A stretch of DNA of 64,000 nucleotides from contig NC_088790.1 of the NCBI RefSeq assembly GCF_949628265.1, positions 13,768,545 through 13,832,544 of the forward strand, in the 5' to 3' direction. Shown here piece after piece: positions 33,885-46,700 of the stretch. How positions within the stretch are numbered: position 1 is the stretch's first letter; every line of letters starts with the position of its first letter. The DNA is from Cloeon dipterum (taxonomy: Eukaryota; Arthropoda; Insecta; Ephemeroptera; Baetidae). Position numbers and translations under genes: made by a program. Below the pieces are notes generated by a model. The model was not told where the DNA came from, did not search any database, and saw nothing but the letters and a program-made list of their open reading frames with translations.

Positions 33885-36227
33885 TTAATCTTTTTTCATG
33901 AATATAAAGTCATTGGCCAAGTTGTCACTCCGAGTTACAGTGCTGTGGACCTCATAGCCTTTTTCATTCATAAAACGCTGAACCATGTCTTTGCCTGCCT
34001 TCACGTGCTTAAATTCCACGGACAGCGTCTGAGGAAAAAAATAAATATACATTTTCATACCATTACCGATATATTTTGTACATAATAGCAAGTTATTAGG
34101 AGACACAGAAAAACCCAGTATTTATGTTTTAAGTGGCATTGATTTGATAAAAAAAAAACTACAAATAATTAAAAATATTAACGTCTTATCTTTTTCTACG
34201 CTGTTTTTTTCAAGGAAAAGTTGACTAAAATAAGTACATATTTAAAAATTGCTACAAAACCAATCTTTCTGAAGGGGAAAGTATTTCGGCAAGGCTAAAC
34301 ACGATAAAAATTTAGCTGTTTGATATTTTTGTAAAAATTTAACGGTTTGATTTTTTAATAAAAAAGGCTGCCTCTCAGTAAACTACCAAACATGAAGCAA
34401 AATTGTATATTTTTTTCCTTGACTTTAGTCCGATTAAGTCGGTTTTAAGATTGTTCTATAAAGCTATATCATTACGATTGGACGACGTGTAAATTTTTCA
34501 CGGGACATCACTTGCTGCAAGATTTGAACTGCCTTTGCCCCGCACCGGGGTCTTAAATTGAAAAATTAGATATAATTCTCGAATATACAGAAACCAAGCA
34601 TATTGGCAAGAAGCGAGAGGGAGTGCTGTCACACACGCCTTCAAAATCCACATAGACCCAAGCTATTTTTAAGAACAGAAACTCAAAAACTCTTATAATA
34701 TTTGCAACAACGCGCGGTGGTGCACTTCACTTAAAAATGCGAGCTAATCAAGATGTGTTGGATGTGTATATATATTCATAGAGGGTTTACTAACCCGAAT
34801 GTCGAATTGGTCAAAATCTATGGTGCGTAGGACCTCAAGTTCGTTTCCTTCGACGTCCAAGCTGAAGTAGTCTATTCGCTTTTTATTTAGGGCCAAAAGC
34901 AGGGTTGTGATCGGAATACACAGCACTTCGGTCGACTTTCCATTGAATTCAACGTTTTTGCCCAGAATTTTCCCAACGTTCTTCGCTTGCATGAAGTTGA
35001 CCTACGCAAATAGATAGTGAGTACGTTGTTTTTAAAAGGCGTGAAAAATACTCTGGAGCAAAGATTTAGATGCAGTTTAATAATTAAAAAAGAAAATATT
35101 TTTAGGGCACTTTATTGGATTTTTGTAGGTATATGAATGATATCAATAAAAAATGTCATGATTATCAATGCAGGCATTTTTATGATTTTGTCAGTCTCTC
35201 AACTATTTTTGTGCCAATAAATCGGTTCTGCTCTTATACATTCATTCTTACCAACTGAGGTCTTCTTTCGAGACTAAGACAAGTAGGAGCTAACCACGCT
35301 TTCCTTCTCTTTTGAATCACTTGCTCAAAGTTAAGGGGGTCTGCCTCCACCAACAACCCTTCCCATTCAAGAAAACGCTCAAAGTATAACGAGTTAGAGC
35401 GAGTTTCACCGTCCAAAGCGCCACATTCAACAAAAAATCCATGTGTCTGTGGAATAAATGTGTTTGTAAATTAAAAGAACTTTAATTTCAAAACTCTATT
35501 TTACTAACCATTTCTCCCAAAATTTGTCTGATCTTGTTTCCCTGACCCATGGACTGATCATCTAATTCTGGGCGAGTGAGATTGTATTCCATTGTGACCG
35601 GTGGTAGAAGAAATCTTTCGCGAACGATTTGGACCAATTCTTCGTCATCTTGGTACATTTCTGTGATGATTGCAACTAGAAGTTCAATTAGGTGGAAAAA
35701 TTTAATTTTGTTCTATAAGCACCGTGAATTAAATATTTTTAATTCAGTTGTTTTGCGTTTAAATTTTGTTTGTATTTTGACATGTAATTGAATGCGCTTT
35801 TCTTAAATTTATAACTTAAACATCACAACGAAGGGTGAATCTTTAAACTATCTATTTGAATATTCGCTGAAATCAAACAGTGAACTTGGCTGAAATAATT
35901 GGTATATTAAATATACGTACTTTCTCTTTGCGAATATTTATATAGGTCCCAGACATCTGAAAAAGAATTAGGGAATATTTGCAATTGAATTTTTACAATT
36001 CAGCCACGACTCACCTTCTATTTCTGAATTGGAAGCTATAGAGAACAGTTTCCCGCTCTGATAAACAGCAATCCATTTTTAATGAGTTATACATATCGAA
36101 ATAACAAACAAAACGCTCTTACTTGCTCTTTCCATTCGACCAAATTTCCATAGTTCCACACCACGAGGATCACGATTAAAAAGAGGAATACTTTCCCGTA
36201 TCTTTTCACTACTTCAATCACGCCCAT
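33885..36227 (-). CDS. Star-like FkbM-domain single-pass membrane protein, array copy E
   Basis: Model: 36227-36123, 36057-36015, 35956-35921, 35675-35509, 35446-35252, 35001-34795 and 34028-33885, totalling 897 nt or 298 aa. A start-proximal anchor at residues about 12-27 (KVFLFLIVILVVWNYG) is followed by small exons of 43 and 36 nt. Then comes the FkbM-like region: GFFVECGALDGETRSNSLYF, GLLVEADPLNFEQV, WLAPTCLSLERRP, and an intact YFSLDVEGNELEVLRTIDF. The C-terminus is VEFKHVKAGKDMV through LANDFIFMKKD. It is closest to copy B in the catalytic-like exons. A 766-bp intron lies before the last exon. An AATAAA (minus strand, about 33881-33876) follows the stop. Confidence 0.82.
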
Positions 36228-37980
36228 GAGCTCGACTCCAAATGGATGTAATATGGGTCACAAACCGCTGTGTGTTTCCGCTCTCGCTTTCGTTTATGAT
36301 AAAAAAAGTTTGACTCTATGCGCTGAGCAAACTTGACTGTTGATAACAGGCATTATATAAATGACGTAATCTTCTTTACCAAGCTTAAATATAACGAATG
36401 TGGACCAATTGCAATGCGCCGTGTTAATCAAAGAAATAGCTTAAAGGTAAAAAACGTATATATGTATAACAGATTATCCGTGAATATATTTGATACGTAT
36501 CATGATTTTCAGGGCTTCATCAATCAACGTTGACAAGTAATAAATAAGTAGAGCTTTACAGGCTAACAATTAAGAACCTCTTGCATTGTTGAGTTTAGCA
36601 AGTAGTTGTGGTTCATTGAGTTTATTGTTTGTGAAATTCAGTTACATACAGTTTATCTCTATGCTGTGCAATAATGAAACCAGGACCAATAAGCGACAGT
36701 TTCTAGATTCTAAACACAAAATAATAAATTGAATCGCATCTGTAACCAATAAAACAATGCAAAACTTTATCCTGAGTACAAAAGATTATCTTTCCTCTTT
36801 AAACCATTTTTTAATGTTTTTGACGAAATAATCTGCAGATCAAAGCGTCGGTCGAATTTTTGAGTTGGCTGACGCGTTAACGAACAAGGGAAGGCCAGTG
36901 ACGTGTTCCCGAAAATTTTAACTTCAACATTGACGATGACGTTGCAATGTGCTGGATGCTCTTAATTACCAGAGCTTTTCCTGCTTCCACTATAAAAATT
37001 TCCAACGGTGCTCTAAATTTCAGATTATATACCTGCGCACCTGTAAAACAGCTTTTGATTTTTCTCACTGAAATCATTGAATTTTCAATGACTCAAAGAC
37101 CAGGAAATATTTCAATTATGACCTAAAAATGAATTAAATGTAAACTTAAAAAACATGACAACCTGAACATCTACCAGCTAAAAGTTCGTTTTTCGTTGTT
37201 ATTAAGTTCAAAATAAGTTTTATAAATATAGGTTTGAAATTATTTTTACTCGAGGGAAAAGCATTTCTTGTGATTTAAAAAAAAATTTATCCAAGTCACA
37301 CGTAATGTTTATTTTTAATATGAAGTTTCCTTTATTTGTAATTTGGGAGGCAAATGATAAGAGCACACTTCAAGAAAAACAACTTTAAATGATAGCAAGG
37401 AAAACCATTTTTTTGCTATCATTTAATTACTTGTGTTTACAGATAAGAGAAAGTCGCAATTTTTCTTCAAAATATGCCTTACAGAGCAATAAAATCAATT
37501 TAAAATTGCAATTTAAATTTTTCCTTGAGAAAAAAAAATAGAAAATCTCAATACTGGATCATTTTATCATTAGACTAAAGATTGCAAGTTGTTTTCTTGT
37601 GTTTTGGGGTTCAAGAGGAATCAATTATGGTATCATTTAAAGACTTAAAAATTATTATCTTAAGAGCAAGTTCACTGATTTCATATTTTAACAATCAACC
37701 GATAAAATTATCAGTGTGTATTCCCTGTTGTATTAAACGCAAGATGCCTCCGATGTCTCCATCTTTCCAAAGAAGCAGTAAACAATAGCCTCCACTTGGT
37801 GACTCAGAAACTCAGACATTTTACTTATTGTTATTTCGTAACACACGCGTTAACTCGTCCCTGCCCGACTGAGAGAGGAGAGTGAAATCATGCTCGGAAT
37901 GTACGGCCACGCCAGTGGAATACAAATTGTTTTGAATGCTGCTGACCCAACGAATTAGCGCACGAGAAGAGGAGGTGAAA
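36228..37980. other. Intergenic region between FkbM copy E and the SAM-SH2 adaptor gene
   Basis: Divergent spacer of about 1.75 kb. No coding exon is convincing. It holds a short perfect hairpin (37386-37425) and, at its right end (about 37860-38140), GC-richer promoter-like DNA of the adaptor gene. Confidence 0.45.
37386..37425. repeat. Perfect 13-bp inverted repeat
   Basis: TAAATGATAGCAA at 37386-37398 is exactly repeated in reverse complement at 37413-37425, with a 14-base spacer. It may be a small hairpin or the remains of a miniature inverted-repeat element; no flanking duplication was noticed. Confidence 0.6.
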
Positions 37981-37984
37981 GTCT

Positions 37985-37995
37985 TCAGTGTCAGT
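37985..37995 (+). promoter_or_regulatory. Possible initiator of the SAM-SH2 adaptor gene
   Basis: Two overlapping arthropod-type initiators (TTCAGTGTCAGTG) lie about 150 bases before the start codon at 38144, at the edge of a GC-richer block. This is a motif match only. Confidence 0.35.
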
Positions 37996-38143
37996 GAGTC
38001 TGGCTCGGAGCAGTGTGCGCGGTGAGAGCAGTCGGTGCGCGGTCGGTGCGGCTCTCGAAAAAAAGCGCTAATTCAAACGCCCGATGTGTAGTACTTTTTG
38101 ACGCTTATCAGAGGGACTTTTGTGGTTTGGCGCGAGGAAAACC

Positions 38144-41100
38144 ATGCTGCAAAAGCAGGCGAACTTGGAACCTAAGCAATCAGTTCCGCTCAAGAAAATG
38201 GCCAAAGGAGTTTACAGCATAAGGGCGGAACTAACTAGACGAATTGCAGCCTGGTCCGACGCAGACGTCGTTGATTTCCTGCAGAAGGTTTGCTTTCTTC
38301 CAATTTCCCGATCCGATTTTCAGTCTCTCTTTCGTAGAACAAATTATCAGACTGCTGTCACGCGATATCCAGCCGGGGCATCACTGGACAGAGTTTATTG
38401 GTGAGCTGCTCGTATTTATCTTTTTAATTATTCCTCTTGCCGTCGTATAACTCCAATTATTTATGGACCGAAGGACTCGAATGACGTCAGTTTGTCGGTG
38501 CTGAAAAAGGATATTGGCATGGTCAAAGTCAGGTACGTGACTTTTGAGGCAAGGACACTTTTATTTTCTATTGTTGTTGCGGCTGCCTTTTTCGGATTTC
38601 AATTGTGAAGAAACTGCAAGAAAGTCACTATTTTCGAATTTAAAACGGGTTATTGGGTAATAACTTGACGCTCCTGTTTCATCAGCTGTCTCAGTCGATA
38701 CAAAGGGGCTTTAAAAATCTATTCTTTGTTTGAAGATGGAATGTTGCCCAAAAAAAGCAAATGACTAATAATATATGTGTAGCATTGAAAATATTATTGC
38801 AGCTCAACTGCTGAATTAAATAAGAATAAGCAAAAGTAATTTAATTTTGATTGAAACGCTCCAAAAAAACATCTCCTTTGTTTACCTGAATGTCACAAAT
38901 CTCTATTACTCAAGAAATTTAACAAATTTACAGATTTGTTAATTCTTGAGAAATATTTGTAACAGCACTTCTTCAGTACGCGAAGGAAGTTGCGTCGAAA
39001 ATTATTATCACACTGAGATTAACAACTTGTTTCAAGTGTTGCGTTCAAGTTTAAACTCTAGTTGAATATGACAAAGAGAGTTTCATTTTCAACTAAGTCA
39101 TTAGAAATTCGTAAAATGTCATGAGCTTTTAACATTTTATTCTAGATTATTTTTCAATTACAAACGCAACTAAATTAAATCTTAACAGTACCTTCCAGTT
39201 GGCTCAAATCGACAAATCTTTAGTCTTGGTCAGTCCCAAAAGAGGCTAAAAAGACGTGGTACGTCTTTGAATGCCCCTTATCCCTTAGTTTGGTGTTTAT
39301 TCTGATGAAAAAAAAAAGAATTGAAGGTTTAACTTCCTTATCAATTTTTAAAGGAAAGTTCTGATTGTTACAACAGGATGAATGGCGTGTTTAAAATAAA
39401 ATTCTTCATGAAAATTTTAAACAAATACGAGGGCAGACACAAATCGATTTAAATATTAGAAAGATTATTAAAAGCAAAAATTTAAAAAATCAATAGGCAA
39501 ATATTAAATGGACTATCAAGAAATATTATATAAAAATTCGCAGATTGCTGACACAACTAATAAAAGATTTGAAAGAAACCCCTGAGAAATACGTCTCAGC
39601 CGATAGCTGCGACTGCTCAACAGAAAACACAGAGTAAACAAACACTTGGTTGCATTACTCGCGCACTGATCGATTCCAAACAGCACAGTTTCGCAAAACA
39701 TGGACACAAGGTCGCGGAAGCCGCCCATGCCACCCCCGTCTTATTCATACGAGGATGAGGAGGAGGTTGTGTATATGAACAACGATAAAGAGCTGGACAA
39801 TGCCCAGGGTTCGTCGCAGCAGCAACAGTATGACGACGACGAAGGGGACGACGACGACGACAACGGCTCGTGGGCCTCGGACGATTTCGATGAAGAGGTC
39901 GAGTATGGCAACGTTGAAACCCACCCGCAATATGAGGAAGGTTATCTCCCAATGAATCCGATTTCACCGAGCATGGTGCGTCTAACCGACTTGTCCGAGA
40001 ATCCGTCTCTTTCCGCAATTTTTTTTTTTCATTGATGATACGAACGCTTTATATGCTTTTGAAACGCACCTTAATCTGTCTTGCTCAGCACTTTGACTTT
40101 TTGATGTGCAATCAAAATAAATATACTGAGCTTTATTATTTCGTTTAGCAACCTCAGCTGCCGATGAGAGCCGGTGCCATGGATCCCAACAAAGGAAAGA
40201 GGAATTTTGAGCCTCTTCCGCTACCACCAGACATGTAAATCCTCAATTTACACATTCATTTTAAAGTGAAATTGAAATATAATTTAAAAGAAGATGGCAT
40301 TTTTGCTGTTGGGATAGATTATGGATTTTTTTTTCTTAAACTGTATTTTAGTGATGGTGTGTTATTATTTGACCAAGTAACAGTTTAATTTCAGATTTGG
40401 TTAAATTTCGAAAAATTGAACACTTTTTTGCTTGTTTTCGAGTCTTTATGTCGCGATCTATTCAACAGTGTGTGAATTATGAGCCAAATTTCCCTCTTTG
40501 GTGAAATAATACATTTTCAAGAGAGAGACGGTGCTCGCCGCCTTATTACAGCATGCGGCGAGATTTGATCGCAAATTTAAGCGGAACTCATCTGGGTTAA
40601 TTTTTGCTGTTTCCCGATTTTTAGAGAGTATTATTTCCTCTCGTATGAATATCCATATAATTGAAATTATTGGCAAATAATGCAAATTTAAATCTTAAGA
40701 TAAACAGTAAGTAAAACAAATAAGCAAAAATGCCGCGTGGCACTGGGAAAACATTTAAATCTTCTTTAAGTTTCACTGGAAATGTTAATTCAAAATTTTT
40801 GCTTCCATTTTTAGGACGTTGACAGGAAACATTCCACCTCCTATGGTATTATTTCATTTTCTAACAACAATAGTTTTAATTTAAAAAAAAATGCACTGTA
40901 GGATGACGAAGACTGCGATTATTTGGATCCGGTGAATGATATTAACCCTGAAGGCGTGAGGAAACTGTCGTTGTCCAAACTGTCAGGCAGCAATAGTTTT
41001 GTGGAGCCAACGCTCCCTCCGCGACCGGGAAAGAAAAATAGCCTACCTAATAGACCCTACGAAAGCCACAATTTTGTAAGGAAAAATATCAGAGTGGGCA

Positions 41101-43644
41101 ATTAATATTCCGTCCTATCGCTCTTACAGCAGCATTTCCAGCCTGAAGAGGACGACGACCAAATCGACTATGAAGAACCAATCGGTTCGCCAATGCAACC
41201 AAATCATACAAACAGAAAGCTGCCACTGCCACCGACCAACGGTGAAATCTGAAATGTGTTCGGCCTGTTATGGAGATTAATTTTCCCTTTTCATAGATGT
41301 CGTCAAGCGTCTGGAGTTGAATGACGAGTCCAAAGACATGATGATGCCGGTAACGTTGATGTAATTTGACTCCAAGTCGCACTCACAGTGGAAATTATAT
41401 TAATTTTAGAACGGCGTGAAACTGATTCCTTTGTCAAACGGCCTTTTTGGTAAACAGCCGCGAACTCTGCCCCTGTCGAAACCCATCATTATGGACGATG
41501 GTAAGTCTCGTTTAATTTTTCGGGCTGTGAATTTAAGACACTCTACCCTTATTTTCTGAGCTTTCAGATTAAATTAGTAAGAACCTTACAATCGACATAA
41601 ATTAAAATAGTTTAAATCTATGCCAAATTTTTTTAAAACGTCCTGCCTTAGGTCTGATTTGGCCTACAAGGTAATATTTTTAGAAATAAAAACTATGCGG
41701 ACATTTGTTTCCCTTGAAAAGCTAGAAACCAGCAAAGAAATCGTTACAATATCTTGATTGTTGAACCAATTAACTTATTAAGCTTCATTTAAATAATTAA
41801 TTTAAAGTGGGTATAATAAACTAACTATTCCAAAATTTTATGGAAAAAATCTTCCATTAACTAAAAAAATCAGTCGCAAAATCGACAAAAATGACATTTT
41901 CCTTAAAATTTCTCTTAAAAGATGAATTATGCGGTAACAACGTTTACCCGAAAACCAACACAAATCATCCTTAAACTGTTTAATTTTCCTCAGAAAGCGC
42001 CAAAAACAAGCAAAATTAGTCGACTATTTGACCAAAAATCCGTCTAAAATTCACAGTTCTAATTAATATCAAAAGTGACGTGCAACCTGATATTTCAAAT
42101 CGTATGTAAATTCGTGGGCCACATGGAATCCATTCTTCTTCGCCGAAAACATTCTTTTAATTGAATGGAAAAAACTGCTGTCTTCTCCGTTTAACGCTTC
42201 GTGGCTTGAGCAATGAGAGAAAAATAATAGTGCAGCTGTCACGTATTTCTCTCGGCTCATTGTTTTTTCTTGGCCCGTTTTTGCTTCCGAGCAGCATGTG
42301 TGTACCGCTTCTTCTCTCAACATGCACGCTGGCTCGTCAGTCAGTCAGTGCTGATGTGAGAGGCTGTGAAGATGCGACGCAATGCGATGCAAGGCTGCCG
42401 CCTCCACCGCCTCCGTCCCCTCTAGCCTGAGGCGCGTCTCGTCCTCCGCCAGCAGATTTTCCTATCAAACCTCAGACTCTGTAAGAAATTATTTGGAGGA
42501 AGTGAAAATATTGCCAGTTATTGAATTTTTAAAATTTAATAAGCAATTCATATTTGATAAGTCTGTAAAACGGTTTTGTTGTTGTAATTTATTCCACCTG
42601 TTTTTCACTTGGTGCGTTTTTAATTAAATGATTGTTTTTCCTCCGTGCCACTCAACATAGAAAAATACGTTCAAACGGGATTTTTTGAGTTATTTTACTC
42701 CAAAATTTTTCTTTTCAGAACTAATGGGGGCACGTGGTGTTTAGTGCTGTTAATAGGAGTTTTAAGCTTCCAAGTTCTTCATTAGTTATTTTTTTAAATT
42801 TAGAATTGTCACCATACTTGAAAATTTTGCGTTCATTTTTGGATGGCGTGTAAATTAAATTTTACGGTTAATTTTAAAACTTTGGTGCTCGTGTTGACTT
42901 TAGAAGGCGACAGGGTGTTGTTGCTGCTGCTATTTCGCGAGGGTGGTGAGCTCGGTGTTCCTAAATCTGCTGCAGAGAATTGGCTCCGAGTGCGTCGACT
43001 TGGTGGTGGCGACCAGGGAGCAGCTGAGAAACATGATTCGCAGGCTTTTGCAGCTGCACGAGGAGTATGGTGGTTCTGTCTTTGGTGAGCGTGCTTCTCG
43101 AGAGGAATGTGTAACTGTGTTAGCTTGCATGTGTTTGCTGTCTACCCTTTGCTTTGCCTCTTGTGCACGCTCTTATGCAGACTTTATGAATTTGTTTCAA
43201 ACCATCAAAAATTGAATTGTAATATATAATTCGGGAGCATAATTCCTATTAAGTCTTTGGAATTTTTTCTGGGGTCTTTCTGTAAAATAAATCATACGTG
43301 TAAGTTGACTTTTCGGACTGAGTCGATTTTTTCTTAGTTATTCTTAGGAATGTAAAATTTAATTTATTTTTACTTCTATGCAAATAGTCGTACGTCGTTG
43401 GCGTTCAATAAATATTATATCAATATGCTTAAAACATATATACTTACAGTTAAAGAACATTTAAACATTATTATTTGTAGCGGTAAATATAGATAACACA
43501 AGCATATTGCAGCATTTCTTATCTAAACGTGGGTAGTCTCCAAATAAATAATCAGTTTTTCAATTTTCTTGAACTCTCTCCGAAAAGAAAAATAAAATGG
43601 ATGGTCACTAGATCTTTGATTTTAAGGAACTAAATTTTTCAAAG

Positions 43645-43704
<60 letters not shown>

Positions 43705-46700
43705 ACGCTTGAGCTAGAAAGCAATCAAAGATTTCAAAGCCTAGATTTATATTCGCACATAATTGAACTAGTCGGAATTTGCCAAGAAATTTGGCTTTTA
43801 GTTGATATTCAGAAGCAAATTTTTACTTAGAAACTCATAATTAATTAAGTTGTATTAAAATTGGCCATCTATTTAGCTTCGAAAACATTGTCAACCAAAA
43901 AAGATTATCTGATGATTATTATTATAAATTAGATGCTTCCTTATCAGTAACCCCAGATTCTGTGTATCCTCGTACATATAGCTAAAATGAAATACACAAT
44001 AAGTGATTTTAACTTTCATAAATCAATAAAAAAACATTACACAAAAACTTTTTCTTGAAATTAACAATACTTTTATCTGTTCTTAATACTGTTCGTTCAG
44101 GTGGTTTAAATATGTAGTGAGAGAATGTGCCTTTTAAACTTCACAAGGCAGCTGTGCTTGCTGTTAGCTAGTAGTTATGTATTAAAATACCCACAAAAGC
44201 GGACCCCCGCGGTGGCACCCCCAGCGCAGGCTGCGCTCTCTCGCTCTTTAAATCAGTCATTCGCTTTCCCTGCTCGGAAGCGTTTGCCATGGCGAGCAGT
44301 ACGTGCGTAACCAAGACGTTTGTCAAAATCGCGAAAAGACCGGCCGAGGATCCGAATCGGCGCCTGCAATCAGTCAGTCATTGTCCGTATTATGTGAACA
44401 TGCCAAGCGGCGGGCGCAGCCTGGCCAGCTTGCGCCGCAGTTTGTCCCTGCAGGAAAACCTCTCGCACTACGTCGTCATGTCAGCTAGGCCAAGGAGTGT
44501 CCCTGGTAAAAATCGAAGGCTTTGTTCTTTTTTTGGTTCCTTATACCGCATCAGGTTACTCTTGTTCTGACTTTAGGAACATAACTATGCACGTTTTTGA
44601 AGGCTAATTATTGTGAGCAAACCAATTTATTGCATGCGTGTTCAATTTTTAAATGAGTTTATTTTAGATTTAAATTTTTAATTTAAAAATTAATTGCTAT
44701 TAAAACATTTAAAGATAATTTCAAAATAGTTAAAATAAAATGCATTTATTTTATAAAACAAAAATTTTAAACGTTTATTTAATATTTAAAATTACGTTAA
44801 GCATAATATGTTAAATTTATATTTTCATGAAATTTAATCTTTAATTAATTTAAATTGACTATAATTTTATTTTATATTTTTAATTATACATATATAGTAA
44901 ACTTACAATAAAATTTAAAATTTATGCATTTTTACGCATATATTTACGCATTTTTACTTGACTAAATCAGCTCTGGCGAAACAATTTTGCTGGTCCATTG
45001 TAAAACATTGAATTATGATTAATAAGTATTAATTATAAAATGTGCACGTTATTTGAACAGATACACAGCAGTTACAGCTTCCAAGTACCACATAAGACAA
45101 CTTGACCATCCCACATGCATTATTATGAGCAGTTATTCGCGAGATTGGAGGTCGATTGGACGCGATTTTTCGGCGTAGAAATTTTTAGGTGGCAGTTATA
45201 TTTGCTTAAAGTACTTGTTAATAGATGGTGAAATTCCAAATTTGAAGCTCGGGAATGGGGGCGTTCCCTATTTTTTCGGTATCTCAAAAATACCCGAAAA
45301 ACGAATTGTGTTAATGAATTCTAAACTGCAACTCTTGACTGCATTGAGGTATCACCTTGAAATTTTCACTGCCCAACCTAGTTTTTGATCCTGAACAACT
45401 TTTACATTTACAAAAAATTCGCAGGTCGAAGGTCAAGGTCACCTTTTGCGACCTTTTTTTGAAAATTCAAAATTAAGGGATGATAGCCCCCTACGATTTT
45501 TTTGGGGTTCAGGGCTGAAATGTAGCCCGTGAAATTCTGCACAGACACACCAAGTTTCATAGGTGCAATCGCGATACTTTTGCTGCAATTCGAATTTGAA
45601 GTTTGAAAACTTGCTCGAGGCCGCTTTACCGCGCGTGGACTTTGAGCTGCGAGCTAACCTCTTGTTCGTCAAGTTGATTTTTTTCGCATTTCACTTGCTT
45701 AGAAACACCAATGGGGCCTAGGGTAGACCAAGGAAGGTCAAAATCGACCTTCAGGGTCTGTCCCTGACGTGACCCTGAGCTCCGAAATATCGAAAATTTT
45801 CAATTTCATCGAACTTGGTGTCTTTTCATAGGTTTTCACCACCGTAGAGCTCAAATATACAGCCAAAACTGCCGAATGACAATCCTGAAACCGGTTCTTG
45901 AAATAATTGTGGTAGCCATTAATCCAGACGTGATGTGTGAAATGGTCAAAATTTTGAAATTTTTAATTTATGAAAAGTTCTTCTGTTTCGTACACACGAA
46001 GTTTATATTGAATTTTAAATAAACCGATCGTTTTTTACAAAGTTAACAAATTTATTTAGAGCAAGAACAAATAAATTACATGTTTAAAATTTTTATTTAA
46101 AAAAGTAAGGAAACAAATTTTTTTATTTTTTAAAAGTAGATTATTTGTTATTGCATTTAATAACATTTTTTCAAAGTATTAAGCATATAAGATCCTTTAT
46201 TATCAGCACATATTATACTTCATATGTGCAAAATAGAAGCATCTTTTCATAAATTAAAAATTTCAAAATTTTGACCATTTCACACATCACGTCTGGATTA
46301 ATGGCTACCACAATTATTTCAAGAACCGGTTTCAGGATTGTCATTCGGCAGTTTTGGCTGTATATTTGAGCTCTACGGTGGTGAAAACCTATGAAAAGAC
46401 ACCAAGTTCGATGAAATTGGAAATTTTCGATATTTCGGAGCTCAGGGTCACGTCAGGGACAGACCCTGAAGGTCGATTTTGACCTTCCTTGGTCTACCCT
46501 AGGCCCCATTGGTGTTTCTAAGCAAGTGAAATGCGAAAAAAATCAACTTGACGAACAAGAGGTTAGCTCGCAGCTCGAAGTCCACGCGCGGTAAAGCGGC
46601 CTCGAGCAAGTTTTCAAACTTCAAATTCGAATTGCAGCAAAAGTATCGCGATTGCACCTATGAAACTTGGTGTGCCTGTGCAGAATTTCACGGGCTACAT

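Noticed and set aside
36877-37077. Minus-strand frame with an EAGK segment faintly like the last FkbM exon
   Set aside because: Similarity covers only about 15 residues, no conserved C-terminal FIF motif follows in frame, and no other FkbM exon lies nearby.
38120-38143. Upstream TTG start for the adaptor gene
   Set aside because: Animal genes normally start at ATG; the ATG at 38144 has good context and the same frame.
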